Made by a program: the position numbers and the translations under genes. Shown piece by piece: positions 38,661-46,554 of a stretch of 47,283 nt of DNA (its first letter is position 1; every line of letters starts with the position of its first letter). The notes below the pieces were generated by a model. It saw only the letters and a list, made by a program, of their open reading frames with translations, had not been told where the DNA came from and did no database searches. Source of the stretch: a virus; IMG/VR virus record IMGVR_UViG_3300030419_006277, positions 1-47,283 of that record; one strand, 5' to 3'.

Positions 38661-39035
38661 ATGGCTAAATATAAACTTGTAAAAAGTAGTACTTCAGGAG
38701 AAGTAGTTTCTGTAACTCTTATAGAAGGTAACGTACATCATTCTATACCTTTAGCTGAGGATAATAGTCATTATCAAGAGTATAAAGCTTGGGTAGATGC
38801 AGGTAATACTCCAGATCCAGCAGATGGACCTAGTGATTGGGATATAGCTAGAAGGAAAAGAGATAAACTATTAAAGAATTCAGATTGGACAATGATTACA
38901 GGGGTGACTGTGGATCAAGCTCAATGGGCTGCCTATAGAGATAAATTAAGAGAAATACCCCAAACTTACAAAGGAAAAGCAACGTCAGAAATTGTTTGGC
39001 CTACAGCCCCTTCTACTAAGGGTCCAAATAGTTAA
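38661..39035 (+). CDS. 124-aa fibre-cassette C-terminal protein A
   Basis: It opens with a strand region (KYKLVKSSTSGEVVSVTL). HYQEYKAWVDAGNTPDPAD follows at about residues 36-54, then a helical half with RDKLLKNSDWTMITGVTV characteristic of phage tail fibre assembly chaperones (DUF4376-like). The shorter protein at 41889 shares the first half and stops just after the AGNTPxxAD motif. Confidence 0.65.
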   Translation: MAKYKLVKSSTSGEVVSVTLIEGNVHHSIPLAEDNSHYQEYKAWVDAGNTPDPADGPSDWDIARRKRDKLLKNSDWTMITGVTVDQAQWAAYRDKLREIPQTYKGKATSEIVWPTAPSTKGPNS

Positions 39036-39098
39036 TTAATAGAAGAGTTATCAACTGTAAAATAAGAAGAGTAGTAGCTTTCTCTTTGTTAATTTGTT

Positions 39099-39797
39099 AT
39101 GGCATATATTGGAAATAATCTCCAAGTTGCGTTCGAGAGCTATAAAGCTATCGATGATATAAGTAGTAGTTTTAATGGATCCACAACTACCTTTAATTTG
39201 CATGTTGGAGGAGTCACCCCAACTCCTTTTCCAAAAATACCTCAAAATTGTTTAATTTCGGTCGGTGGTGTTATACAAGAACCAGACGATACAGGCACTA
39301 CAGGTTTTAAATTTAATACAAGTAATCAGCTAGTCTTTAGTTCTGCTCCAGCTGAGGGAGAGTCTTTCTTTGGTGTAATTCTTGCCGGTGCAGATTATGT
39401 AAATGCTGGTGTGAATTTCCCTGCTGGTACATTAGGTGCTCCCAGTATTACCTTTGATGGTGATTTAGACACTGGTTTTTATAGGGCTGCAGCTGATACG
39501 GTCGCTTTAGTATCAGGTGGAACAAAGATTGCACAGTTCCCCACAACTCAAGGAGCTGCAGATAAGGCATTAATTACGGATGGAGCAGGTAATTTAAGCT
39601 GGGGAGATGCTGGCGGCGGAGCAGTTGGGGGTGGATCAGATAAAATTTTTATTGAGAATGGTCAAACTGTAACTACTAATTATACAATTGGAGATAAATT
39701 TGGAGCTGTTTGTAACGCCGGTAGCTTTGGACCGATTACAATAAATTCATCGATCGTGGTCACGATTCCTAGTGGTGAAACCTGGACGATAGTTTAA
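39099..39797 (+). CDS. 232-aa cyanophage tail fibre protein
   Basis: The opening MAYIGNNLQVAFESYKAID and ISSSFNGSTTTFNLHVGG, followed by ISVGGVIQEPDDTGTTGF and FSSAPAEGESFFGVIL, is a domain I recognise from many cyanophage tail fibres. The second half is a Gly-rich beta shaft ending in a small globular part. It opens the second fibre cassette. Confidence 0.8.
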   Translation: MAYIGNNLQVAFESYKAIDDISSSFNGSTTTFNLHVGGVTPTPFPKIPQNCLISVGGVIQEPDDTGTTGFKFNTSNQLVFSSAPAEGESFFGVILAGADYVNAGVNFPAGTLGAPSITFDGDLDTGFYRAAADTVALVSGGTKIAQFPTTQGAADKALITDGAGNLSWGDAGGGAVGGGSDKIFIENGQTVTTNYTIGDKFGAVCNAGSFGPITINSSIVVTIPSGETWTIV

Positions 39798-39800
39798 ATT

Positions 39801-40388
39801 ATGGCACTTGTTTTAACTGGAGCAGCGGCTTCAAATATAAATTTAGGTACGAATGGAACTATTACCGGATTAGCTGTAGGGGGTGTTCCAGATGGAACAA
39901 TCGATACAGATGCTATAGCAGTTAGTGCAAGAGGTAAGATTCTTCAAATAGTTGCAGGGACTCCTGATACAACATACAGGACTTCTACTTCAACGAGTTT
40001 CGTTACAGCTTCAAGTACTTGTAATGTAGCAATTACACCAACATCTGCTTCTAGCAAAATACTTGTTATATGTAAGACTCAGATTTCTTGTAATGATGGT
40101 AATGATGCCTGGGCAGCTACTATTTATCGTGACTCTACAAATTTAGGTGTTACTGATGCGGGTTTAGCAAATGGAAATAGTGTTCCAGGTATTGTTGGAC
40201 TATATTATCCTGTTTCAATGCATTATGTAGATTCACCAAGCACTACAAGTTCGATAACCTATCAGCTTCGAGTATGTGTGCATGATCTAGATGCTGATGG
40301 ATATAGTGTAAATATAGGAAATACAAGTTATGGAACATCTGCTGGAGACGTTGTTCCTTCTACAATGTATGCTATGGAGTTCGCATAA
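39801..40388 (+). CDS. 195-aa fibre tip-like protein B
   Basis: A beta-rich protein with an N-terminal LVLTGAAASNINLGTNG segment and a jelly-roll-like domain (SASSKILVICKTQISCNDGN, SITYQLRVCVHDLDADGY), a plan seen in cyanophage fibres. It precedes the helper at 40388 as the 213-aa protein precedes the helper at 37118. It is coupled to the next gene by TAATG. Confidence 0.65.
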   Translation: MALVLTGAAASNINLGTNGTITGLAVGGVPDGTIDTDAIAVSARGKILQIVAGTPDTTYRTSTSTSFVTASSTCNVAITPTSASSKILVICKTQISCNDGNDAWAATIYRDSTNLGVTDAGLANGNSVPGIVGLYYPVSMHYVDSPSTTSSITYQLRVCVHDLDADGYSVNIGNTSYGTSAGDVVPSTMYAMEFA

Positions 40389-40711
40389 TGGCCACTAACA
40401 AACAAATAGTCGATGCTGCCAGAGCAATAGATCCTAAAGCAGACTTGTCAGTCTCTGGAGGAGATGTAAATACAATTGTTTGGGAGAATGGTTACTCAGG
40501 TATTGATATTGATGTTTTAAAGGAAAAGATAGTTGAGATAGAAACTCGAGATATAAATAATAGATATCAGACAGCAAGAAAGCGTATGTATCCTCCTTTC
40601 GGAGATCAATTAGACTCTCTTTATAAAGACATACTAACAGGGAAGTTAGACTCAACTGGAGAGTTTGCTAGAGGAATTCTGGCTGTTAAGCAAGCACATC
40701 CAAAACCATGA
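40388..40711 (+). CDS. 107-aa fibre-cassette helper protein B
   Basis: The C-terminal half (RYQTARKRMYPPFGDQLDSL) is the counterpart of the motif in the helper at 37118. The N-terminal half is more compact, with DVNTIVWENGYSGIDIDVL. It overlaps the next gene by ATGA. An assembly role for the 392-aa fibre is inferred. Confidence 0.65.
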   Translation: MATNKQIVDAARAIDPKADLSVSGGDVNTIVWENGYSGIDIDVLKEKIVEIETRDINNRYQTARKRMYPPFGDQLDSLYKDILTGKLDSTGEFARGILAVKQAHPKP

Positions 40712-41886
40712 GCACATTAAAAGTTAACGCAATTAGAGGTACAGGTGCATCATCGGATGCTATTACAGTTAATGCTACTGATGGAAGTTGCACGGCAAAG
40801 ATTACTAATAACTTAAGCAACAGAAATTTAATAATTAATGGTGCTGTGAACGTGGCACAACGAGGAACCTCATCTACATCTACAGGTTATGCAACTGTAG
40901 ATAGAATGAATTGGGGTTTATCAGGTCATAGTGTAACTGTTACTCAATCTCAACACGCATTAACTTCTAGCGATACTGGACCTTGGGAGAAAGGTTTTAG
41001 GAACTCAGCACATATAGCCTTATCCGGTGCTGGTACTATGGCAACCGGAACCACTATGAGTATGTTCTACAAAGTAGAAGCTCAAGATATCGCTAATTCT
41101 GGTTGGGACTATACTAATACTTCAAGCAATATAACAGTAAGTTTCTGGTTAAAAGTAAGTACAGTACAGACTTTTTATCTTTTACTATTTACATCTGACG
41201 GCACTTCTAAGTCAATAGTTAAAGAAGTTACTCCTGCTGATACAAACTGGAATAAATTTACTTTTACTATACCTGGCCACGCTGATTTACAGTTTGATAA
41301 TAATAGTGATGTTGGTTTAAGTTGTGCACTTATTGTTACTTATGGAACTGATAAAACAGGATCAGGTAATAACTTAAATTCTTGGGGTAATTACAACTCA
41401 AGCGAAAGAGTACCTGATATGGCCAGTACATGGTTAACAGCAGGTGCTTCTACATATGAATTTACTGGGCTTCAGTTAGAAGTAGGAGACGTTGCCACTG
41501 ACTTTGAACATAGATCGTTTGGGGATGAATTATGGAGATGCCGTCGTTATTGTCAGGCATCAAAAGCTGATGATAATGATTTCTTATTTGGTCCTGGTTA
41601 TGAAGGAGGAAGTGGAAGCTTTTATATGCCTGTAATGCTCAATCCACCAATGAGAGGATCACCTTCTATGACTATAGTTTCAGGAGATTGGAAACAAGTT
41701 GGTCAAGCTGGACAATCTACTAATTATACAGGTGCAATGGCTGCTTATGATCCTCAACCTGGTCCTATCTATACATCTTTATTATTCTGGAAAGATACAG
41801 ATTATCCAGGTAGTAAAGATGGAAGAACGCAGTGGATGAGGGCTGATAGTGATGGTACAGTTGTGGCACTTGAAGCGGAGCTTTAA
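40708..41886 (+). CDS. 392-aa tail fibre/carbohydrate-binding-like protein B
   Basis: The cyanophage fibre opening MSTLKVNAIRGTGASSDAI leads to NLIINGAVNVAQRGTSS near residue 45, a beta-sandwich (NITVSFWLKVSTVQTFYLLL) and GLQLEVGDVATDFEHRS, then GDELWRCRRYCQ. These match the order of motifs in the 383-aa protein. C-terminal sequences differ more, as expected for receptor-facing parts. Confidence 0.75.
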   Translation: MSTLKVNAIRGTGASSDAITVNATDGSCTAKITNNLSNRNLIINGAVNVAQRGTSSTSTGYATVDRMNWGLSGHSVTVTQSQHALTSSDTGPWEKGFRNSAHIALSGAGTMATGTTMSMFYKVEAQDIANSGWDYTNTSSNITVSFWLKVSTVQTFYLLLFTSDGTSKSIVKEVTPADTNWNKFTFTIPGHADLQFDNNSDVGLSCALIVTYGTDKTGSGNNLNSWGNYNSSERVPDMASTWLTAGASTYEFTGLQLEVGDVATDFEHRSFGDELWRCRRYCQASKADDNDFLFGPGYEGGSGSFYMPVMLNPPMRGSPSMTIVSGDWKQVGQAGQSTNYTGAMAAYDPQPGPIYTSLLFWKDTDYPGSKDGRTQWMRADSDGTVVALEAEL

Positions 41887-41888
41887 CT

Positions 41889-42077
41889 ATGGCAGAAAAA
41901 TACAAATGGGTTAAACACCCAGAATTTCCAAATGATGCAAATCGAAATGGTTTGCTATATGCAGAAGATGGAGTTAACTATCGAGTATCTATAAATCGTA
42001 GTGATACTGGTAGCTATCTTTATAAGCAATACCAAGCCTGGATTGATGCAGGTAACACTCCAGAGGCTGCCGACTAG
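41889..42077 (+). CDS. 62-aa fibre-cassette C-terminal protein B, short paralogue
   Basis: KYKWVKHPEFPNDANRNG, then QYQAWIDAGNTPEAAD at the end, align with the first half of the 124-aa protein at 38661. The C-terminal chaperone-like half is missing, so this may be a decayed or minimal copy. Its stop overlaps the GTG of the nuclease gene (TAGTG). Confidence 0.6.
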   Translation: MAEKYKWVKHPEFPNDANRNGLLYAEDGVNYRVSINRSDTGSYLYKQYQAWIDAGNTPEAAD

Positions 42078-42568
42078 TGAAACCCCCTAGTACGGATAAC
42101 TGCTATAACTTTAGAGTTATATCGGTAGATCGTGTTGTCGATGGGGATACTATAGATGTAACTTTTGATTTAGGTTTCGGTATTTGTAAATCTGAAAGAA
42201 TTCGTGTAGCTGGGGTTGATTCTCCAGAGAAAAGAACACGTAATTTAGAAGAGAAAGAATTAGGAATTGATGCTTCTGATTGGCTCGAATATAAATTAGA
42301 AGGTGCAATAGCTGGTGAAGAAGATTTAGTTATTAGAACTGAATTAGAAGGTGGTAAAGGTAAGTTTGGAAGACTTTTAGGATGGCTTTATATTGGGTAT
42401 TCTAAGTGTGATGGAAATTGTTATTGTAGTTGTCATTCACAGGTTTCTATTAATGAAACAATGGTTGAAGAAGGTTATGCATGGGAGTATGATGGCGGTA
42501 CAAAATCTAAAGACCTTGAAACTTTACGAGAAATTCGTAAGATAAGGGGTAGCTTAATCTCGGAATAG
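42077..42568 (+). CDS. 163-aa thermonuclease-like (SNase) protein with a cysteine cluster
   Basis: The SNase signature is complete: VVDGDTIDV with Asp22/Asp24 (residues 20-28), RVAGVDSPE with Arg43, Asp48 and Glu51, and GKFGRLLGWLYI with Arg99. An insertion after the last strand contains KCDGNCYCSCHSQ (110-122), a tight Cys/His cluster not usual for the family and possibly zinc-binding. The start is GTG 42077. A phage DNA-degrading or processing nuclease is likely. No signal peptide, so it would act in the cell or virion. Confidence 0.85.
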   Translation: MKPPSTDNCYNFRVISVDRVVDGDTIDVTFDLGFGICKSERIRVAGVDSPEKRTRNLEEKELGIDASDWLEYKLEGAIAGEEDLVIRTELEGGKGKFGRLLGWLYIGYSKCDGNCYCSCHSQVSINETMVEEGYAWEYDGGTKSKDLETLREIRKIRGSLISE

Positions 42569-42571
42569 GTC

Positions 42572-42814
42572 ATGCAAAAAGTTGTCAACTTCGTTGCTCT
42601 TGCGTCTGGTGTTGTATCTCTTGCCGTTGTTGGGAGTGGCTTATATGTATACGTACAAAGAGATCAACTTATTGATAGTGTCAAGTCTCAAGTCCTTAAG
42701 TCAGTTACTGGTTCACTTCCTGGACTAGTCGATACAAAATTACCTTCTACAACTGGTGGAGTAGTACCAGGAGTTCCGGCTAGTAAATCTACTGGGCTTG
42801 GTATTCCTAGATAG
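42572..42814 (+). CDS. 80-aa single-span membrane protein
   Basis: An N-terminal hydrophobic helix (FVALASGVVSLAVVGSGLYV, residues 7-26) is followed by a Ser/Pro/Gly-rich tail (GGVVPGVPASKSTGLG). It is coupled to the next gene by TAGTG. A small membrane-anchored phage protein, function unknown. Confidence 0.65.
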   Translation: MQKVVNFVALASGVVSLAVVGSGLYVYVQRDQLIDSVKSQVLKSVTGSLPGLVDTKLPSTTGGVVPGVPASKSTGLGIPR

Positions 42815-43578
42815 TGTCTGAAATACCTGATATTCAGGTTAATCCAATTGGGGTTCCTTATATACCTCCTTGGGTAATTCATAGCGTTCCTCCGGCTCCT
42901 GTAGCGCCTCCTGTAACAGTAAACATAGGTTTTCCTATTATTGATATGCCAGGGTGTGTTGAATGGCATCCTGACGATAAAAGAGCAGGTAATTTACCCT
43001 TAGAGGATAAAGATGGGGTAAGGACATTATGTCCTAATGGCCAATATCCTTCATATAACGCTCTAGATTATACTCCTGAGAATTTAATTATTACTGAGCA
43101 GGTTGCTCCTCCTGCTTATAAAGACGCTGAAACACCACCTCCTCCTACTCCTGAGACAGATATTCCTGATATCCCTAAAAAGGAAGACGAAGAGGTTGAA
43201 TGTCCTGGTCCTAAAGATCAAAGAATTGGAGACTTAAGAAATGTACAAGGGAAAGAGAAAGTTATTGGTCACGAAGTACGAAATGGTGAATGTATAACTC
43301 TTTACGAAGAGACAACTGTAGTCGATAAATATGTACCAACTCCTGCTCAGGTGGTTAACACGGCTCAGATTGCTGTTGTAGCTGCTACTGTACCCTTATT
43401 AATTGCAGCTGTTAAACCTGCAGTTGCTCAATTAATTAAGAGAATACCTAAATTATTAGGACGTAAAAATAAAGAAGTTTTATCTTTTAGCGAGAAATTG
43501 GCTCGCCAACGCTCATTGAATCAAGAACAGAAGAAGAAGAATCAGATGGGTCAGAGGAAGACGAAGAAGAAGAAATAG
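42814..43578 (+). CDS. 254-aa Pro-rich virion protein with C-terminal membrane segment
   Basis: The start is GTG 42814. The N-terminus is Pro-rich (VPYIPPWVIHSVPPAPVAPP). IDMPGCVEWHPDD, a soluble middle and a hydrophobic segment at about 187-204 (IAVVAATVPLLIAAVKP) follow, then a Lys/Gln-rich tail. I recall this plan from cyanophage structural proteins. The Lys-rich end overlaps the convergent minus-strand gene for 92 bases. Confidence 0.7.
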   Translation: MSEIPDIQVNPIGVPYIPPWVIHSVPPAPVAPPVTVNIGFPIIDMPGCVEWHPDDKRAGNLPLEDKDGVRTLCPNGQYPSYNALDYTPENLIITEQVAPPAYKDAETPPPPTPETDIPDIPKKEDEEVECPGPKDQRIGDLRNVQGKEKVIGHEVRNGECITLYEETTVVDKYVPTPAQVVNTAQIAVVAATVPLLIAAVKPAVAQLIKRIPKLLGRKNKEVLSFSEKLARQRSLNQEQKKKNQMGQRKTKKKK

Positions 43579-44230
43579 GGTTGATTGAATGCTGGTGCTG
43601 GCCGACAACTCCTGGAGGATTTACAAGAACAACGTCTGAACAAATTACTGCAAATTTAGATTTAGGATGAAACATTATCCCAGCTTTCATAAGTTCTCCG
43701 CAATTCTTAAGTCTAGCGATTTCAAAATCTAAACGTTTGTTCGCAGTTAATTGTAGGACGTGAGCAATTCGTGAATCCACTGCTCGTTTACATCTGGATT
43801 GCAGTCCTCCGTCGAGGGGTATTGAAAGAGTGGCCGAGATTCCATAATTAAAGTTGAACTGATCTTTTTGTCCAGTTCTTGTGGGCACGTGATAAAGAAT
43901 GGAGCCTGGATTGTCCATAACCCCGTCATTATTGGTATCAGAAGTGTCGTAAACAGGGTCATTATAGTAATACTCTTTTGGTTTCTGGAAAGAATGACTG
44001 TCGGTTAAAAATGGCGTAATGTTTAAAGTAGGACCCTGGCACGAGATTCCGTCCCCATAGGTGTTGGTAATGTACGGTCCTTGTAAAACTTGGATGGCTT
44101 GGTTGGTAACAGAGCCTGAGCTATTAGCCACAGGATTAGCAGTGGCGCTAACACCGCCAACGTCCGCAGAGCGTACTGGCGTCGGGAATAAAACATTCGC
44201 ATTTAATAATATTAGTAGTAGATACTTTAA
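43487..44230 (-). CDS. secreted cyanophage protein III, no standard start codon
   Basis: This protein begins with a signal peptide (LKYLLLILLNANVLFPTP, then RSADVGG). It continues with VGGVSATANPVANSSGSV, TNQAIQVLQGPYITNTYGDG and RLDFEIARLKNCGELMKAG, which I know from cyanomyovirus genomes as one of three adjacent secreted proteins. The natural start is missing: the codon before Lys is TTA (44228-44230), overlapping the upstream stop. The nearest upstream in-frame ATG, at 44398, would add 56 unlikely residues. The Ser-rich C-terminus is the antisense of the 254-aa protein's Lys-rich end. Confidence 0.7.
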   Translation of the reverse strand, partial: LKYLLLILLNANVLFPTPVRSADVGGVSATANPVANSSGSVTNQAIQVLQGPYITNTYGDGISCQGPTLNITPFLTDSHSFQKPKEYYYNDPVYDTSDTNNDGVMDNPGSILYHVPTRTGQKDQFNFNYGISATLSIPLDGGLQSRCKRAVDSRIAHVLQLTANKRLDFEIARLKNCGELMKAGIMFHPKSKFAVICSDVVLVNPPGVVGQHQHSINPISSSSSSSDPSDSSSSVLDSMSVGEPISR

Positions 44231-44658
44231 TTGCTGAAAGTTGAAGTGGTGTCGGTCACACTTTGGATCTCGGTGACTCTCTGAATTATTGTCTGGTTGA
44301 CCATCCCGGGTGCTCGATATGTTTCGGTAAATTGAAAACTTCCACCGGGATTTGCGATGCTCCAATCTGGTTTGTTTGCGGCATCTAAACCAGTCCATGT
44401 TGATGTAACACCTTGAAGAGTATTCGAATTTCCAGTAACTGCATTAGGAGAGATACTTGATCCGGAATGTTCTACATTTGTACCGGTCACAGTATACTGC
44501 CAACCTGTTTGATAATCTATCGAATTTATAGTCTCAGTTACTTTAGATGTTGTTTCTGTATGACTCGTCATACCCCCTTGAGTGAAATTTGGGATAACGG
44601 GAACTGCAGCAGCTTCCGGCACAAAGACAAGTAATAACAGCCATAGAAGCTGCTTCAT
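44227..44658 (-). CDS. secreted cyanophage protein II
   Basis: A signal peptide (MKQLLWLLLLVFVPEAAA) is followed by VPVIPNFTQGGMTSHTETT and a Thr/Ser/Gly-rich region ending RVTEIQSVTDTTSTFSN. I recognise it as the middle member of a cyanophage trio of exported proteins that may form an envelope-associated or virion component. Its stop overlaps the next gene's presumed start region by four bases (TTAA). Confidence 0.8.
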   Translation of the reverse strand: MKQLLWLLLLVFVPEAAAVPVIPNFTQGGMTSHTETTSKVTETINSIDYQTGWQYTVTGTNVEHSGSSISPNAVTGNSNTLQGVTSTWTGLDAANKPDWSIANPGGSFQFTETYRAPGMVNQTIIQRVTEIQSVTDTTSTFSN

Positions 44659-44660
44659 GA

Positions 44661-45170
44661 CTAGTCAATGGTTATTTCGCTAACGAATTGGCCCGTAGCC
44701 GTCGTTCCAGCTCCACCGGCTGTAATTGTCATAACACCTGCGGAGGTTATTGTTCCTGCAAGAGAACCTGCGACACCACCACTTTGTGTGGTCTGTACTC
44801 CATAAGCTGGCATATCTGCGACTACCCCGGCGGTAACATCAACACCAGCACCCATTGCTGCTATGGCGTCTCCTTGAGTATAACTTTCGCTAAATGAAAA
44901 AGCCGATCCTGCGGTATTTATATCGTAAGTACCAACATCAAGAGTTGGTGCAGCAGTTGCACTTCCTGCTGTTAATGCACCAAAATGACCACTATTAGAA
45001 GTATCGACTTTTATATTAGAACCTGAGACTGTATAAGTACTTCCGAGCCTAGTTCCGCTTGTTGCTGCCCCGTTAACAGTTAACTGAGTACTCGTTGATA
45101 GACGATGAACCAAATCTGCACGTGCTTCTGGTGCAATAAATAATATTAATAATGGTAATAGTTTCCACAT
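44661..45170 (-). CDS. secreted cyanophage protein I
   Basis: A signal peptide (MWKLLPLLILFIAPEARA) leads into DLVHRLSTSTQLTVNGAAT and a Gly/Ala/Thr-rich beta protein with AGSATAAPTLDVGTY. I recognise it as the first member of the cyanophage trio. It reads leftward from the divergent gap that holds an inverted repeat. Function unknown. Confidence 0.8.
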   Translation of the reverse strand: MWKLLPLLILFIAPEARADLVHRLSTSTQLTVNGAATSGTRLGSTYTVSGSNIKVDTSNSGHFGALTAGSATAAPTLDVGTYDINTAGSAFSFSESYTQGDAIAAMGAGVDVTAGVVADMPAYGVQTTQSGGVAGSLAGTITSAGVMTITAGGAGTTATGQFVSEITID

Positions 45171-45198
45171 AGTTGGGATTAATACCTTGATGCTTTAT

Positions 45199-45220
45199 AA
45201 GTTTACTTGAGGGTAAACTT
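45199..45220. promoter_or_regulatory. 8-bp inverted repeat in a divergent gap
   Basis: AAGTTTAC (45199-45206) and GTAAACTT (45213-45220) are perfect inverted repeats with a 6-base spacer. They lie in the 71-base gap between the secreted trio and the rightward genes. The right arm is part of the shared TAAACTTAGTAA box. A regulator-binding site for one or both directions is likely. Confidence 0.5.
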
Positions 45221-45241
45221 AGTAAGTACTGCTACTATACG

Positions 45242-45691
45242 ATGCCTGAAAATGTAAAAGAGGTTCAAAAAGACCATGAGAAAAAGAAAGGTCCTTTAGG
45301 GAAGATTAAAGAAGCTTTAATCCCAGACCAAGAAGAGCAGGCTGTAATAATATCTACAGCGGTCAGAATTGTTGTACTTGGCTGGTCTGGTGCAATATTA
45401 ACTTTAAATTACGTTTCTATCCCAGGTATTCCTCAACAGAAGATAGATCCAACCTTCATAGCTAGCGTGTTTACTGGTGTTTTGGCGTCTTTTGGGATCC
45501 AAACAGCGAGTAAAAAAGGTGACGGAACTTATAAATCAAGTGGTGAAAGTAGTCAGGTAAGTAAAAAAGATATGGAGAAATTGATTGAGAAAGCTTCCGC
45601 TGTTGGTCCTGTTCAGACAATTAGAATTGAGCAGGCTCCATTAGTAGTTAAAGCTGAAGATCCTAAGGAAAATACTAAATACACTATGTAA
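45242..45691 (+). CDS. 149-aa membrane protein, holin-like topology
   Basis: A charged N-terminus (KKKGPLGKIKEALIPDQ) precedes two hydrophobic segments at about 40-56 (AVRIVVLGWSGAILTLN) and 70-85 (FIASVFTGVLASFGIQ). A soluble charged tail follows. I recall this protein from cyanophages. A two-span membrane protein next to the C39-like gene would fit a holin, but this is inferred. Confidence 0.65.
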   Translation: MPENVKEVQKDHEKKKGPLGKIKEALIPDQEEQAVIISTAVRIVVLGWSGAILTLNYVSIPGIPQQKIDPTFIASVFTGVLASFGIQTASKKGDGTYKSSGESSQVSKKDMEKLIEKASAVGPVQTIRIEQAPLVVKAEDPKENTKYTM

Positions 45692-45735
45692 TTTCATAAG
45701 GTGTAGTTAATATGTAGTCGACATGCTTTTTTTGC

Positions 45736-46554
45736 GTGACGGATTTACATTGGGGATGGGTTTCTGTTGTTTCGAGGCGAAATACTTATTTAAAGAAACG
45801 TCCAGTGTCATTAGATGATTTGACTAATGATGAAAAAGCGAAAATTATGTCGGCGAGAGCTATTCGTCGTTGTCGGGTTTTAGATAGAATTGATGACCAT
45901 ACTCATTTAGAGACCGGATTGGGAGAATGGTGGTTTATCGATTCTCACTGGGATGGGTTGACAAATGAAAAGCCGAAGTTCCCATACGATACTGATGGTC
46001 ATTTAAAGTTTTTAAAAGACTTTCCTTATACCCATCAAGATAGTGATGGAGATGGATGGAAATTATCTCAATCTGTAGCTATAACTATGTGTTTATGTTA
46101 CTTAAATACTCCTGCTATTAATAGTCATGAAGCCTATTTAAAGGTGCTTAATAAGTATGGAAAGCCTACTTCTAGGCATGTAAATTCTCAGGCATTAAAA
46201 GATTTAGGTCTTCAAGCTTCTTACAGTTTTTCTTTTGACGATCAGGATATGAAAGAACAGCTTGATCAAGGTAAGCCTGTAATAGCAAAATTGTTGATCG
46301 ATGGCGCGTTTTCTAGACCTGCAGGTCGGTATCAGTTTCTCGTTGTTACTGGTTACGGAGAAGATTACTGGTTAGTACAGAATCCTCTTGGTCAATTAGA
46401 CGTTGAGAATGGTGGGTTTATGGATCAAGGAATCAATTCTGGGAAGGATAATCGATATAGTTTTGAACATATGAATCCTCGATTCATGTCAGAAGGGGGT
46501 TCTACAGGAGAATGTTGGTTTAATTTTCGAATTTTGAAGGAGCTTGGACGGTAA
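45736..46554 (+). CDS. 272-aa C39-like peptidase fold, catalytically dead
   Basis: The start is GTG 45736. Residues 1-75 resemble an SH3-like domain (NTYLKKRPVSLDDLT), then FKFLKDFPYTHQDSD-type sequence opens a C39_2 peptidase region. Compared with the cyanophage family as I remember it, the active Cys is Ser111 (GWKLSQSVAITMCL), the oxyanion Gln is Leu110, the His is Gln200 (GRYQFLVVTGY) and the Asp is Asn216 (VQNPLGQLD). The fold looks intact, so it is probably a pseudo-peptidase with a binding or structural role. Confidence 0.75.
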   Translation: MTDLHWGWVSVVSRRNTYLKKRPVSLDDLTNDEKAKIMSARAIRRCRVLDRIDDHTHLETGLGEWWFIDSHWDGLTNEKPKFPYDTDGHLKFLKDFPYTHQDSDGDGWKLSQSVAITMCLCYLNTPAINSHEAYLKVLNKYGKPTSRHVNSQALKDLGLQASYSFSFDDQDMKEQLDQGKPVIAKLLIDGAFSRPAGRYQFLVVTGYGEDYWLVQNPLGQLDVENGGFMDQGINSGKDNRYSFEHMNPRFMSEGGSTGECWFNFRILKELGR

